A DNA stretch of 64,000 bases from Arthonia radiata. Taxonomy: Eukaryota > Ascomycota > Arthoniomycetes > Arthoniales > Arthoniaceae. A program made the translations under genes and the position numbers. Below, piece after piece: positions 9,554 through 21,639 of this stretch. The stretch spans positions 930,001-994,000 of the forward strand of contig PSQN01000005.1 of NCBI GenBank assembly GCA_002989075.1, written 5' to 3'. Positions within the stretch are counted from its first letter, which is position 1. Every line of letters begins with the position of its first letter. Under the pieces are notes generated by a model that did not search any database, had not been told where the DNA came from, and saw only the letters and a list, made by a program, of their open reading frames with translations.

Positions 9554-11976
9554 TGAGAGGATGCTCGAGGGCTGCTTGCTAAGGTCTGGGTACAATAATG
9601 AGATTACGTTAAATGCACTTTAGCTACTGAAGCTGTTATCAGCCAGAGACAAGATTTGCGAGTGACGCAAAGTTTAGATATCTTTCTCGGTTGAGTACGT
9701 GCTCTGATCCTAACAGCTTGCCAATTCCTCAACCAGAGCATTTAGCGAGAGCTCGCGTCATTATTGACGGATTCTGTCAGTAGCTTACATGGTATAGCAA
9801 GCTCAAGGATAAGACACATTAGCACCGGGAAACCTATGCATTCACAGAAGGGTTCGGATAGCTCCGCAAATCTAAAATTCTCATGGATACCAGACATATA
9901 ATCGCTCACGATGAATCCAAGTGGATTGGCCTCCTTCTTGACATGTCGCAGATTCGAGCGGGGCTGTTCTCCCATAATCTGTACTGAGCTCTAATCCCTT
10001 ACTGTTTAGCATACTTACTGTTTAGCATACTGAATATAGCAATGCGTGCCATTGATCATGCACATGTAGTTGATACATGCGCGGCACCTTAAGCTCAATG
10101 GTCAACGATTCGCATTCCAAGCTCAGAATGGGCTATGTCATAGCACTCGTCAGAGGAGCATCCTTGAGAAGTGCGGTTTGCCTGGAATCACCGCCATGCC
10201 TATCGAGCGATCTGAATATGCGTGACACTGCGAGAGTCTTCAACGTCCAGCTCACCATTTCACGTCTCCCTCCCTCTTCACCGGTGCTCGCAACTGCGTC
10301 AATTCACGGTCCCCATTCCTCACCCTCCGCATTATCTCGTCCGTTTCCCCCTTCGAGTCCTCTTGCGGCCGCCCCAAAATGCTGGCTATACCCTGATTTC
10401 CCAAGCGCACCGTATCCTACGCAAAGTGCTGGCAATTGGGCGGGTTCTCATGCTTTATGCAGCTCATGGGGGTTACCTGGTCCTCTCCAATTGTTTCTGA
10501 GACGCTGGCAGAGGGTCGGAGGCATGGCTGGGGTGCGGTGAAAGAACTGCATCTCGGGGTTGGGATCAGCGGTGGAGGTGGGTGGCGTTTGATGCTGGAG
10601 CTTTCAAAGGCCGCTTCGACACGATTTGTTGAGGGATTGGATGTCGTGGACTTGTAGAGTATGAGGCCTTGGTTGTAATGAGCATTTATGGGAGGGGTTG
10701 TGGCTCTGGAGGGGTCTATGAATTATAGAGGTACTGACGTTTGGCCTACGGTGTCGTGAATGTGCAGGATTGACTATGGATTGCTCTTTACAACTTGAAG
10801 GGCTAGCTGCGACTTTGAGTCGAACCAGCTTGTCGTGAAACGCGAGGTCGTTGTGACAAGTCGCATGTGGACCTGTCTCAGACACCTCGCCAAAGACCCA
10901 CACGGAACGAAATCCCCGTAATTGAAATGTGTTGCTGGTAGACGAAGCATGCCCTTTTTATGCTATGTAAAGTACACAGCGGGTTCAGCAGCAATGCTGT
11001 ACGAGATGATGCAGCTAAGAGATGAATGACTGGGCAATATTACTTTCACGAAAGCCATGAAATCTGGAAAGGTCTGGAGTGTGAAAATGGTGTAGCCTGC
11101 ACCCTTTCCGATTGACTTGCAACGACGAACTTCCAACAGCAGCACCAGCATCTTTCCTCATCTCAATTTACCCAGAGGCTCTTTCAGATTCTTGACTCCC
11201 GCTGCTAACTCCCAGATGATTTCTGCGCCTTCTCAGGATAGTGTCTCGCAGAATCGTTGCTCTGTCTCTCGCCATGAGTCGAGTCCGACATGCGCGTTCG
11301 CTTGCTCCGCTTCGATCGCTCGTCAGGTGTCTTGGTCCGGTTCGGTCTCCCGTACTGATCAAAGCCCCTCGCTCCATTAATGAAAATCTTGAACTGCCTC
11401 AGCATCTTCTTTTGCACGTACTGCTAAGACTCGGAAAGCTGGCAGTGGTCGCCGTTGATGACAATAAGGTGTTTTAACAGGTGTTGATTGATTTTCTTCG
11501 GGTCGGGCAGATAGGATGATTGTGATGGTCCGAAGTCCGTAGTAGCGCGGCTGGACGTGCCGGGAGGTGCATCGACGTCTTATGAAATGTTTGAATGGCA
11601 GAAGTTGACGCAAATTGGGCCAAAGGGTCCTCGCGGCAGACCGAAGGCCAACGCTTGCGCCTGAAATGCTCCTTGTGATATTGATTCGATCGATCTAAGG
11701 CTGAAACAGATTGTCTTCCAGTCATGCACCATGTGTGAGCACATCCGTGAATACTCGCTAAGAACCTGAGACGTCTCGCCAAACATGTGAGCCTGGCGAG
11801 CTTTTGTAACTTGGATGAGCTCTTGTGAACGTGGCACCAGCATTTCACAATGTTGAGACGCTGCGATGATGAGCCCGTATCTGTCTACGCAGGTGAATCG
11901 ACGCGAGATTAGCGGTGTCGTGGGCTGTCATGAAAGTGCCAACAGCTGTGGTATGAAGAACGTGATTGAGTTGTTT
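9554..11976. other. 2.4 kb without a supported gene
   Basis: Scattered frames of 60-155 codons on both strands have no recognised domain, consistent splice sites or homologous partner in the window. A direct repeat, TACTTACTGTTTAGCATAC / TACTGTTTAGCATACTG, occurs near 10000-10030. I see nothing else of note. Confidence 0.4.
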
Positions 11977-12980
11977 TCACCAAAAGTCATCTTCATCAGC
12001 ATCTACCAACGGCTTTGGCGCAGGCTGAGCTGCAACCTCCTCTTCGAACTTCGTCTTCTTCTTGATCCCCAGCTGCGCACCATAATCCACCCTTCGCTTT
12101 CTCGATGAGCCAGCAAACATACCTGGCTTAATGTCCTCGTCCGCAGCTTTCACGACGACGCCGTCCTCTTGACCCTCATCTTCGACCAGCCTGCTCACCC
12201 TTCCCTCCCCTGACCCACTCTGAAAAGCCCGCTGCGCCGCCTCTGCGTCCTCCGCATCTTGCCGCTCCCGCTCCCGCTCTGCTTCAGTCTTCTGTACCGG
12301 TCCCACGCTGCTCACCCCTTCCTTGTCTTTGCGCTCCATCCTGGCGTTGCGCATTCGGACCTCGTCCAGAGCATCTGCGACCTCCATCTCCTGTTGTGCG
12401 TCGTGGGCTTTTGCTTCCAGCTCCGCCATTGGGTCTCGATCCCGTTCCTCCGCCTCCAACCGGTCCAGTCGTTCTTCTTCCGTCTCCTCGTTGAGTTTGG
12501 CTTCCCGCCACGGTTCAAAGTTCCTCCGCATACCCTTCTCCGCCATGTAGTCGTTGTGTTTTGGGTCCGTCACAAAGGTCATCTCCGCCGAGCATCTTGT
12601 ACATTTAATAAAAAACCGGATTATCTTTATTCCGTAGTAGGTTTGATCGCTCACTTGCTTACGAGCATTGAATTTGCGGCCCTAAAGCGTTATGTGTTAG
12701 CACAATGCATGCTGAGGGCGCTGCTTTCATGCGGGCGTACTGAGACAGCGCCTCGGCCGCAGCGACTGGATGCCCGCAAAAAATGACAAAAGAAACAGCG
12801 TGGGAGTGAGCTTACCTTGTAGATGTACTCGCCACACGCCTCGCATTTCATACTGAAGGGCGCCATGAGGCGGACGGTGTCGAGCTTTTTGACGGCATCC
12901 TTGGGTTTGCGGACGCGAGCGATAGCGGCGGGATCGAAGTCTGGTGGATAGTACTTGCTGAGGACCTTGCGTTCTGACAT
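11977..12980 (-). CDS. yju2: Pre-mRNA splicing factor YJU2 (CWC16 family)
   Basis: YJU2/Cwf16 joins the spliceosome with the Prp19 complex and promotes the first splicing step. Exons 12980-12816 and 12681-11977 are separated by a 134-bp intron (GTAAG...CTTTAG, phase 0), giving 289 aa. The N-terminus [17 protein letters not shown] is diagnostic of the family. The zinc site is built from CEAC (46-49) and CTRC (82-85), with GRKFNARKQ between them directly after the splice junction. Next come [14 protein letters not shown] and the [15 protein letters not shown] motif, then a long charged coiled-coil-like tail. The end [14 protein letters not shown]...DEDDFW is also typical. The intron lies exactly between the two halves of the zinc site. 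Confidence 0.96.
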
Positions 12981-13330
12981 GTTGAGATTTGTGTGTGTTT
13001 ATGGCTATTTGGTGTGGTCGAGGTTGCTGGTGCAGGTAGTAGGAAGAGGAAGTGCTTGGACGTGCAGGACATTCAATATGCCAAGCCTCGATGCCCGCAA
13101 ACTCCGGAGGCCCCGGCTGACACGTGATATGGCCGCCTTGCGCTAAGAGCCAAACGACGCTAGCACGGGCCACGCACTCAGGCTACTTAGTCTCGAAATC
13201 TTCCACCACCGTTCTTCTTCTTTTCTTTCTCTCCACGGGGCGCGACCATCTAAGGAACTCACCTCTTGCCTGTAGGTTGCCGATCCCCTATTCTTGCTTC
13301 CTTTCAAAGGCCTCCCTACTGACAAACGAC

Positions 13331-13412
13331 AACAGTTTACCAGAGATGACCGTGGATTGGCGCACATACGCCCCGCTCTTCAATTTTTGGAACCCATTCT
13401 GGTCACCGACCA
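13331..13412 (+). repeat. 82-bp perfect repeat, copy 1 (partner 46025-46106)
   Basis: The run from AACAGTTTACCAGAG through the first 22 codons of the short ORF is identical to 46025-46106, in the same orientation. Weaker similarity extends left to TCACCTCTTGCCTGTA (13259) and right to about 13465, with indels. Confidence 0.9.
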
Positions 13413-13513
13413 CCTTTTTCTTTGCACTTGCAGCCTTGATGGCTGGTATGCGAGGAAGGAGATCGTCCGAAAACAGCTTTAGGAAAAAGGGTTGCTTTGG
13501 CGTATTCTGGTAA
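13346..13513 (+). CDS. Short ORF with repeated N-terminus (MTVDWRTYAPLF-), copy 1
   Basis: A 55-aa frame. It starts MTVDWRTYAPLFNFWNPF, continues with a hydrophobic stretch (TFFFALAALMAG) that could form a short membrane segment, and ends in a basic tail. The first 22 codons and 15 bp of leader are identical to the copy at 46040, whereas the flanks have drifted and the downstream reading frame differs. I do not recognise the peptide. It may be a real small protein or a dispersed non-coding repeat that happens to be open. It lies between the divergently oriented YJU2 gene and the DUF3435 gene. Confidence 0.4.
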   Translation: MTVDWRTYAPLFNFWNPFWSPTTFFFALAALMAGMRGRRSSENSFRKKGCFGVFW

Positions 13514-13748
13514 ATCACGATCCACTCTCCAGCCAACCGCACAACTGCCCGACCGCCTGACCGCCCGGCCGCCACCCCTAACCTCCCACTCTACAGGTGA
13601 CCGCCCACAGTGCCTCTATTCAAGCCGTGTGCACTTACCACGGCGCCAAAAAACAGAGCTGCTCTTGACGGAGCTTCCCCCCTTCCTGTCAAATCGCACT
13701 TCGAGAGTGTTCCCACATCTTCTTGTTCTCCTAGATATCCTATCAACA

Positions 13749-16700
13749 ATGCCATTCGTGCGAAAAAGCGCTGCACCTGAATTGCTTGCCAAACTTCAGA
13801 ACGCAACTTATGGAAGAGACAAAAATTTCTTAGTCGATCAACCCGTATGAAATATGACAACACTGTGCACCTTTGGCTTGCGTGAGCCTCAACTTTCGCC
13901 GTACTGTTATATACTGACTGACTATCGAAGTTATCTGAAAGATATCGGATTATCAGAGCATGAGGCGCGGGAATCGCTTCGTGAAGGTGCACCTCCCCCC
14001 TCGCAAGAAAGGCTCAAGTCGTACTTGCGGTGGGCTGTCGGCACGTCGCGCGGGGTCCTTCAAGAGCAGATCACATTGTGTACAGTGGAGAACAGAAAAG
14101 ACAAGCTTATTGCGTGTCTCCGAAGAGAGACCGGGAACCAGCTCTCAGAAGTCTGTGCGGCGGACTTACTCGCAGTAAGTAGACCGGGTCTTGCGATGCA
14201 GCACGAGCCTAACAATAAAGTAGTACATACGTAGCGGTCTTAGGCAGCAGTGCCAACTCGAAGACATTCAAAGGAATGTACCATACGCTGATGAGGTCGA
14301 TTTGGAAGCACTCATCACGCAAATTTGGTGTCATGATTTAGATGAGCTGTCTACGGGCCGGAAGAGGGTTCAGCTTACTTTGCTTATTCAGATCAGCTGC
14401 TTCTTGGCCAGTCGACCTGGCTCGATTCTTCCGACTTATGAGTATCCTCATCTGTATCTTTGCTACCAGGTAAGTGGGTTCCAAGAAGAAACGTAATACA
14501 GCCAATGTGTGTAGCATACAACGTTATACTATGCGTGCGAAGCAGGCGAAGAGCCAGAATTCCATCTTCGGATCCAACAAAAGGATATGAAAGGGCAGAA
14601 GGACAATAAGTTAGTGGTGCCGCTTTCACTCGGTCATTCTGCCAGCTGAAACCTGCTCAGATAGCCTTGATGTTTTGCTCACGCAACATCGGCGCCTGGT
14701 CTTTTGCCCTGTCACGTTCTTCCTCGCTCTTGCCTTCCAGGATGGTGTCTTCGTTGATGCTACGAAGCCTTCGGATCTTCAGGAGTGCTGTCGGAAAGTG
14801 CAGCCTGGTAAACCGGTCACATTCCGCTTTCGACTAGAGAAGCTCGAAAACCCCATCTTCGAGGCACCTTCTGGCGACAAAGCTCTCAGCTACGATAGAT
14901 TTCTTTTAGATCTACGAGACGCGAGCTTCAGATGTGGCTACCTAGAGCCTCTTCGTCCTTATTCAATCAGATATGGCTCTGCCAATGCTCTTCACGGTAA
15001 GGCCGAGCTTTGCAGCTGATTGCAAAGAGGCTAACATGCTATAGAGCACAATCCGGGCGAGCTCGCCGATCGACAGCTGGGTCATCGTAGAGGTGCACAA
15101 ACCTTTCAAAAGCACTATGCCAATTCTCTGCTCTCCGTCGATCTTCAGGGACAGATGACTGGTGAACGTGGTTTCACAGATATCAATCAATTCCGTCGTG
15201 CTCCAAGATATGACTTTCCGATAAGGCTGTCATCAGCCCTCCTCCAGCCTATTTTGCAGGAGCAATACGCTTGGGGGCTTGATTGGCATGCGCGGCAAAA
15301 ACGCCGTGAACTACTACTTCGCAGTGCCTGGAAGACCCAACGTCAGCTCGTTGCAGAGCGGCCGGCCCCTTCGAAGGCATTACAGGTACTAGACGAATCG
15401 ACAAACATCTCAAAGTCAATCGAGAGACTCGGCGATCTCAGAATGCGGAACGTCCGAGCCAAGATCCTCCTTCGCTATGACTATGATAGAAACATAGTCA
15501 GCAGCGCTATACAACGGTGTGCCACTAAACGTACATGTCTTTGGAAGCAAGAAGGGTTAGAGTCATTGATAAAGATGTGTCGCTCGCTGAAGCCGGCAAC
15601 AATCTTTTTCAGCGGACAAGAAGCTTCATTAGACCAAAGTGGACGACTCACGTGCAGGTCTTGCTTCGAATCGTTCATCAAACCCTCTGTCCAGGTCTAT
15701 GAGCATCTCCGTTCATGTTGCACGTCTGATCCGTTGCTCCCACGCAAAGCAAGACAACGCCACTGCCGCAGGTGTGACGATTGGCTTGACGGGTTGGATG
15801 CCTACCAACTCCATTGTCAATCACATTATAACGAGATCGACGCTTTCCGTGGCATATTAGAGTACCGGAGCCTTGTCGTCGCTGGAGGCCGATGCCCTTT
15901 CTGCATTGCAGATGACTCCCAATCCTGGACTTCCAGAATGCGAGAATTTCTGGAGTCGGGACACTTCGTACAACATCTGCGGACGCATATTCCTTTGCCG
16001 TCCTTCCAAGGACATCTTGTATGCCCGCACCCCGTGTGTCAAGGTACTAAGTACCAGCCGCGCGGACTCCTGCAGCACTTCTACGATGAGCACGGCATCG
16101 ACGAAGTCGTGACGCTTTGGGCGGAATATACAGAGCACGCGAAGCACTCAGCGAAGCAACTGTACGTCAGAGATGCCGAAACCTTTCAACTCGACATCTT
16201 GTGCCACCGCGAGGGTCTGTCTACGGCTCCAGTACTATCGGACCTAGTCTACGACAGTCCTTGCAACGCTGATAATCAAGACGTAGTACTAGAACCGGAC
16301 TACTATGGCAACGACTGGCTGAGGCTGCACGAGTTATGCAAGGCTACTGACCTCCCGAGACATTGTTCAAAAATTGATATGTCGTATCTCTGCATAGAGC
16401 AACCCTGGTCTTTTCAAGATGACCAAGAGCCAGCGTTTGTTGTACGAAAGCAATCTTGCTTACTTGCACATCAACCAGCATCCTCGTACCAGAATTGTTG
16501 GTCAATAGCTTATAAGTCCAAGAAGGACTCCAAGAAACCAGATTACTTGGGTAGGAAGTGCCGCAGACTATCCGAGAATACCTCACGACCGGGATCTCAG
16601 TCGTCAAGGAATGGCATCGAGCCCAACAAGAAGAAGCCCAACAAACGTAAACGTGGCCTCCCGAACGATATAGACGAGCAACAACTTCTACATCAGCAGC

Positions 16701-16771
16701 AGGAACTCATCCGAGAGGCGCAATTAGAACATAGCCAGCAACAGCGTTCCGTGTCACACCTACAGGTGTGA
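13749..16771 (+). CDS. DUF3435 (FluG / tyrosine-recombinase-like) protein with C2H2 tail
   Basis: Exons with matching phases: about 13749-13844, (13887)-14174, 14248-14469, 14515-14609, 14665-14996 and 15045-16771, giving about 920 aa. The core has the PF11917 pattern: SYLRWAVGTSRGVLQEQ, RRETGNQLS, SRPGSILP, FCPVTFFLALAFQDGVF, RPYSIRYGSANALH and RQLGHRRGAQTFQKHYAN. The last two blocks resemble the Arg/His/Tyr segments of tyrosine recombinases; Starship captains carry this domain. The C-terminal part has four C2H2-like units (CRSCFESF-, CRRCDDWLDGL-, CPFCIADD-, CPHPVCQG-) and a basic, glutamine-rich end. Upstream of SYLKD the frame meets a TGA; only a 42-bp intron would remove it, so the N-terminus is uncertain or broken. 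Many DUF3435 proteins with zinc fingers are not proven transposases. Confidence 0.82.
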
Positions 16772-17040
16772 CGATGTTCACCGCTACCACCAACTGTGAA
16801 AGTGGTGGAATTGTGCTGAGATGAACGTGGCACTACGGCCTGTTGCTGAGTGTAGATTCAGGCGTAAAACGGGTTTGATAAGCTCATCCTGTACGAGGAA
16901 CTCTCCCTCTCGCATGCCAATCTGTGCTAAGGGTGATATTAATATTGGCCAACCTGGGCTCAATGCGCCCCGGTAGTTGGATACGGGCGCTGAAGCTGGA
17001 GCATTCGGTGTACGAGGTGCGCTGCTGACGGCCTGCAGCC

Positions 17041-17755
17041 TTGGCTATTACTCAATTTGGAGCTGCTGTACTATGGGTTTGCGCTCCAAGCTCCTTCATT
17101 GGGGTTGACAACATGCTGGTCATGCGCGATCTTCTCGCCGCTGGCGCTCGTGGCCCCTTCTACATGTTGGACGAAACAAAGAGATGGCTAGGTCGGATGA
17201 GGGAGCATATCACCAAAGAATCGCTCCTAGAGCACATGAGCTTACACCTCGAAATATTCCGCGAAAAGAGGTCTATCACCTGCCCTCATCCGTCTTGTGA
17301 CTGCAGCAGAATTAGATGATAGCGACTTCTTGCATCACTTCTATGACGTGCATAGCATAATCGAAGTGGCAACCCTTTTGAAGAGCAGCTTCCAAAACGT
17401 ATCGAACGGTTTGGATAATTCGGAGGGATATTCACAGTGGTAGCTTGGCGAGGGTGCTGGAGATTATGGTCTTGTCGTGGGTCGTCTCAGCTATTACTCA
17501 AAGGTTCTCAGATCGACTACTCGCATCACAAAAATCGACTTCAAAACAAAACATACCGAGCTACCAGGCTATGGGGAGGACGAGGAATATAGCGGGCAGA
17601 AGCCTTGTAGGAAATTGGGTACGAAGAGAATCAAGAGAAGAAAGTATAAAGCAGCTCTACCCACTGATCATGACGAAGTGGCACGATTGCTACAAGGACA
17701 TGAGCAATTGTTGCAGGCAGCCGCCCGGAAGAATGTTGTTTATAAGACACTTTGA
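17041..17755 (+). pseudogene. Decayed copy of the 3' end of the DUF3435/C2H2 gene
   Basis: The translation REHITKESLLEHMSLH...ITCPHPSCD, then (one frameshift at about 17310) LHHFYDVHSIIEVATL, then (after a TAG near 17441) KRIKRRKYKAALPTDHDE...LLQGHEQLLQAA, follows the order of the intact gene upstream. The intact gene reads MREFLESGHFVQHLRTH, CPHPVCQG, LLQHFYDEHGIDEVVTLW and KRKRGLPNDIDEQQLLHQQQEL. Only the zinc-finger/C-terminal third is present, so this is a truncated tandem duplicate, now broken. Confidence 0.75.
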
Positions 17756-18258
17756 GCCGCAAACAGACCTGAATAGTGGCGAGGGGCCACAGGTTCTTCT
17801 TGATATGGTTATAGTGCGCCTTGTAGTTCTATGCATAATTCGGATTTTGGCAACCAATGGTTTCCTTGTACAGGTTGAATTGCAAGCAGGCTGTGGTCAA
17901 TATGTATGTAAGGACTTCTGCGTGGATGATTTCCTTTTGCCCAAAGAGGGATGCTTAACACAGCCCTGTTGCTCTGGCGCCATTGAATAGACCACGAGAC
18001 ACGCTTGCTGAGGCATACCACTGAGAACATGGCTGTGGGCCCGTGTCGCCAAGATTTTGCTACTTTTTCGACGAGGCATGATCTCTTCATACTAGGCGGT
18101 GTTTGGTCTGCCGCAGATCTGTCTTCTACCTCTGGGTGGCCTGGGCATGCCGTTATATTAAACAGATTGTATCGTGTTCATATTGAGAAACCTCAAATAT
18201 GAAAGAGAGCTGCTGCGAGCATTCTAATTAAGTAGAGCCGAATGTCACATACATTTGA
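17756..18258. other. No supported gene
   Basis: Balanced-composition DNA between the DUF3435 relic and a membrane-protein fragment. I see no domain or repeat. Confidence 0.4.
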
Positions 18259-18519
18259 CCCTTCACGCGTTTAACGTTAACAAACGCTACAACTCGGAAA
18301 GCAAACTTCGCAGCCGCATCTGGTGCGTCAGCAGGAGGATCGTGTGTCCTTGCTCTTATCCGCCTCGGAGGTCTTGTTGTCGCCCTTGCCGTTGGCCACG
18401 TTTTCTACCTTTGCATGAAGCGGCACAAGAACAACCTTACTGCACGTGGCCAGCGCCGAGAGAGCCTCCGATTGCGAACAGCAAATGACCCGACCGCTGA
18501 TCCACGGCTAAGTGTGTAG
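18259..18519 (+). pseudogene. C-terminal fragment of a single-pass membrane protein
   Basis: An 87-codon open stretch without a start codon. It reads a small-residue linker (AAASGASAGGS), one membrane span (about VLALIRLGGLVVALAVGHVF), then YLCMKRHKNN and a basic tail ending at TAG. This arrangement is common at the C-terminus of fungal wall-sensor-like or receptor-like proteins. The upstream part is missing, so it is a truncated relic at the edge of the transposon island. Confidence 0.45.
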
Positions 18520-18939
18520 CAAGTTTGATATTTCCGAGGTGTGAGATCACCGCAGTACGAAAATACATGTGCGAGAGCATGTGTTAACATTTGAGAAGTC
18601 ACCGGATTTGCGAATAAGTGGGAGCTTTGACGGACCACGGAGAGCGTGCCTGATTCCTAAGGCATGAAGTAGCTGTTGTGATCTATGCCCCAAAGGGCAT
18701 AATCCTTGGGAACCGGATCTTGATTAATTTTGAGTGGTTGAACGCGTAGTCTTGGTTAAGATATACACTCTACTCCTCAAGCAGCCCGTTGGGCCTATTT
18801 GCAGGCCTTCCCACTCCAATTCGGCGTCAATCCGCACCTAGAATAACGCCGAGAACGCGCCACCTGCCACGGAACCCCTTTAAAGTTCTTAATAATAGCG
18901 TCGAGCTATTAGCAGACACAGAAATAACCCAAAATAAGC

Positions 18940-21600
18940 CAGAGCAAGAGCAAGAACAAGAGTAGGAGGGTCCGAGTGCCCTTTAGAAAGTTACTAAGGT
19001 AAAAGGATCTATAAGCTATTAGCAAAGAAGCAGAAAAATAATAAATATACTGTAATAGAGATTATAGAATAAATAATGTTAGCTACGCTTAGCTCTCTAT
19101 TTAAGCAGATTAACAGGATAATAGGTTAAATAGCGTTAATAGAGATATCTATAGCGGTACTAGTAAAAGAGAATAAAAAGCTTAAGACTTTAATTATAGA
19201 AAATAAAGGCTCTATAGACAATATAATCTTATAAACTAGATAGAATATATATAGTAGCTCTACTATTATAATTACAAAATTTTTTGTTCTAAAGTAAGCT
19301 TTGTACGCTAGAGTTAGTACTACTAGTATAGCGCGTAGCCCTAGCCTAATATAACTAACAATACTCTAATAATAAAGACTCTAAATATATAAGATCTCGC
19401 TTAACCTATAAGATATAAGTAAATTAGCGTAGTAGAGCGTTAACCTAGTAGACTCTATTATAGTATATTAGAAGATTTAGACTAGCTTTAAAAGTATTAA
19501 GAATAGGTGTATATAGGTAAGATAAAGTACTACTATATATAGTAGAAAGACTAGACTAGCTTAGAACTAGTACAATACTTAGGCTTGTTATAGGTATAAT
19601 ACTTAGTAATAAAGAAAAGCTATTATTGTATCTATCTTATTAGCTAGAATCCTTTAGAGAGATTCTAGTTTATATATCTAAGTCTAGCGGTATATATAGG
19701 ATCTACTAGATATCTGTCCTTCTTAATAGAGGCTAGATAACCTATAACTTACTATACAAGATAATAATTCTGTCTGTCTAAAACTATTAGTCTCTTAGTC
19801 TATTCTGTATTGTCTTAGACTACAGGTCGGCTATCTAGAACAGCTTGTATAATGCTTCTAGATCTATTTAGATTGGTCGGTTTAATAGCTATTTTAGTTA
19901 GACCTTTTTGTTCTAGATCCGGGCCTCTAGGCCTAACTCTTTAGATAAAAGGCTAGTTAATTGTCTTTCTAACAAAAAGCTTTAAGCTGCTTTATATAAC
20001 TTAAATCTAGAAATTTATAAAATTGTAGAACAACAATATAGTTATAATTAGGCTATTTAAGAAAGATAAGAAACGGTTTAGAGATAGTATAGATATATAG
20101 ATATTAAGGAGGGCTATATATCTAGCTACTAATAGTACTTAGTAAAGCTTAACTAAGTTCTAAAAGACTTTATACTATATAATAGAGAGATAAGAGATAG
20201 CCTTAGAGAAGACTTTTATAAGAAGAATGGGTACTATCTAGTAGCAATCTAGTAAATTAAGTAGTAGAAGAACTATAAGTAATATTGCTATGTTTTAGTA
20301 TAGTTTAACAATATTAAGTAGTGCAACTTAATATTTTAGAATACTAAGATAAGTATTAGTAGATATACAATATATACTAATTATTTTAAGCGTCGTCTAG
20401 TACTAGTACAATATATAAAGTACTACTAATTTAGCTATAAAGCAGCTTAATATAGCAATAAAGAATACTATAGCTAATATAGCTAGAGAGGCTATATACA
20501 TAAAGACTGCTCTAATAACTACAGTATATTAACTATAGCTAGGCCTATCTAGCTTAGGTTGCTTACTATACAGAATTTAAGAATTAACGCTGTAATATAT
20601 AGTTTAAATAAGTATATACTAAACCCAAACTATAGAGTACTAGCTAACAGAGATAATATAGCTACTAAGAACCTTCTTGCTATCTTAGTATAATATAGAT
20701 AAACATAAGGTTGCTTGTAACAGTATATTTAATAATAAGACATTACGTAACTTTAGTGCTATTATAGTATAAGAGCTATACTTATTTTATATAGTAGGTT
20801 AGAGCCTAATAAGTCTACTAGCAGTATTATTATACTAAGTATGGTTCTTTCCTATAGGTTGTTTTTTAGCGTAATCTACTACTAATTTGTAGTTAGATCG
20901 CTATTAGATAGGCTTATAGATAAATAACTTACTTAAGGCAATACTAGTAGTAATTAAGTCTATAGATATAGTAGCTGCTACGTTATACTTATTAATATAA
21001 GTTATCTTCTTATTTTTAGTTTATATCCTACCTATTAAGTTATAAGTAGAAGGATAAGAAATCCTTAAGAAATTCCTACAACTAAACATTAACGTAATTA
21101 TAGAAACTAAGAAACAATATATTACGCTCGATATGCTCGTTACTAGAGACTTTAACTAATATAATCTACTTTAGAATAGCCCTAAAGCTATAGAACAAGG
21201 CCTTTAAGATAAAGCTAATATACTATATAAGCTTATTAAATTGTAGAATCTCTATTTCTTGCTTCTAGCAGGGACTATTACTTTTAAGAGGGCTCTTAGG
21301 TTGTCTACAGTTAATCTTGTTTTTACGTTAGCTTAGCTTACTAAGAAGATTATCTAATACTTAACTCTTCTTAATAACTATAGTGTAATATATAGACGTC
21401 CCGATAGCGAATTAGGAGGGAATATTGCCTATTTAGGAAGGCTGCGATTCTAGAAGAATATCTTTCCTCTAGTAGACATATCTCTTTCTAGTTTCTTTAA
21501 TAATTAGCTTAAATACTAGTAGGGCCTATTTAGGCCCTTTTTGCTATCTAACTGCTTTCTACTCTATATCTAGATTACATCCTAATTATTCTAAACCTAC
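18940..21600 (+). mobile_element. LINE fragment 1 (Tad1-like): gag and endonuclease only
   Basis: A decayed frame near 20.48 kb retains a zinc-knuckle outline (Y/C-rich motif followed by GYIHKDCS). From about 20.7 to 21.4 kb there is an endonuclease/exonuclease/phosphatase-like domain: RDFNQYNLL, a later LYFLLLAGTITF, and STVNLVFTLA near its end. No reverse transcriptase follows before a Ty3-type element begins, so this copy is truncated. Clade assignment is by general resemblance only. Confidence 0.65.
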
Positions 21601-21639
21601 AAGGGGGGCGGCCGGTAGTTAAGTACCTTATTAAGGTTG

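Noticed and set aside
12259-12786. 175-codon plus-strand frame
   Set aside because: Antisense to YJU2, whose motifs and splice sites are unambiguous.
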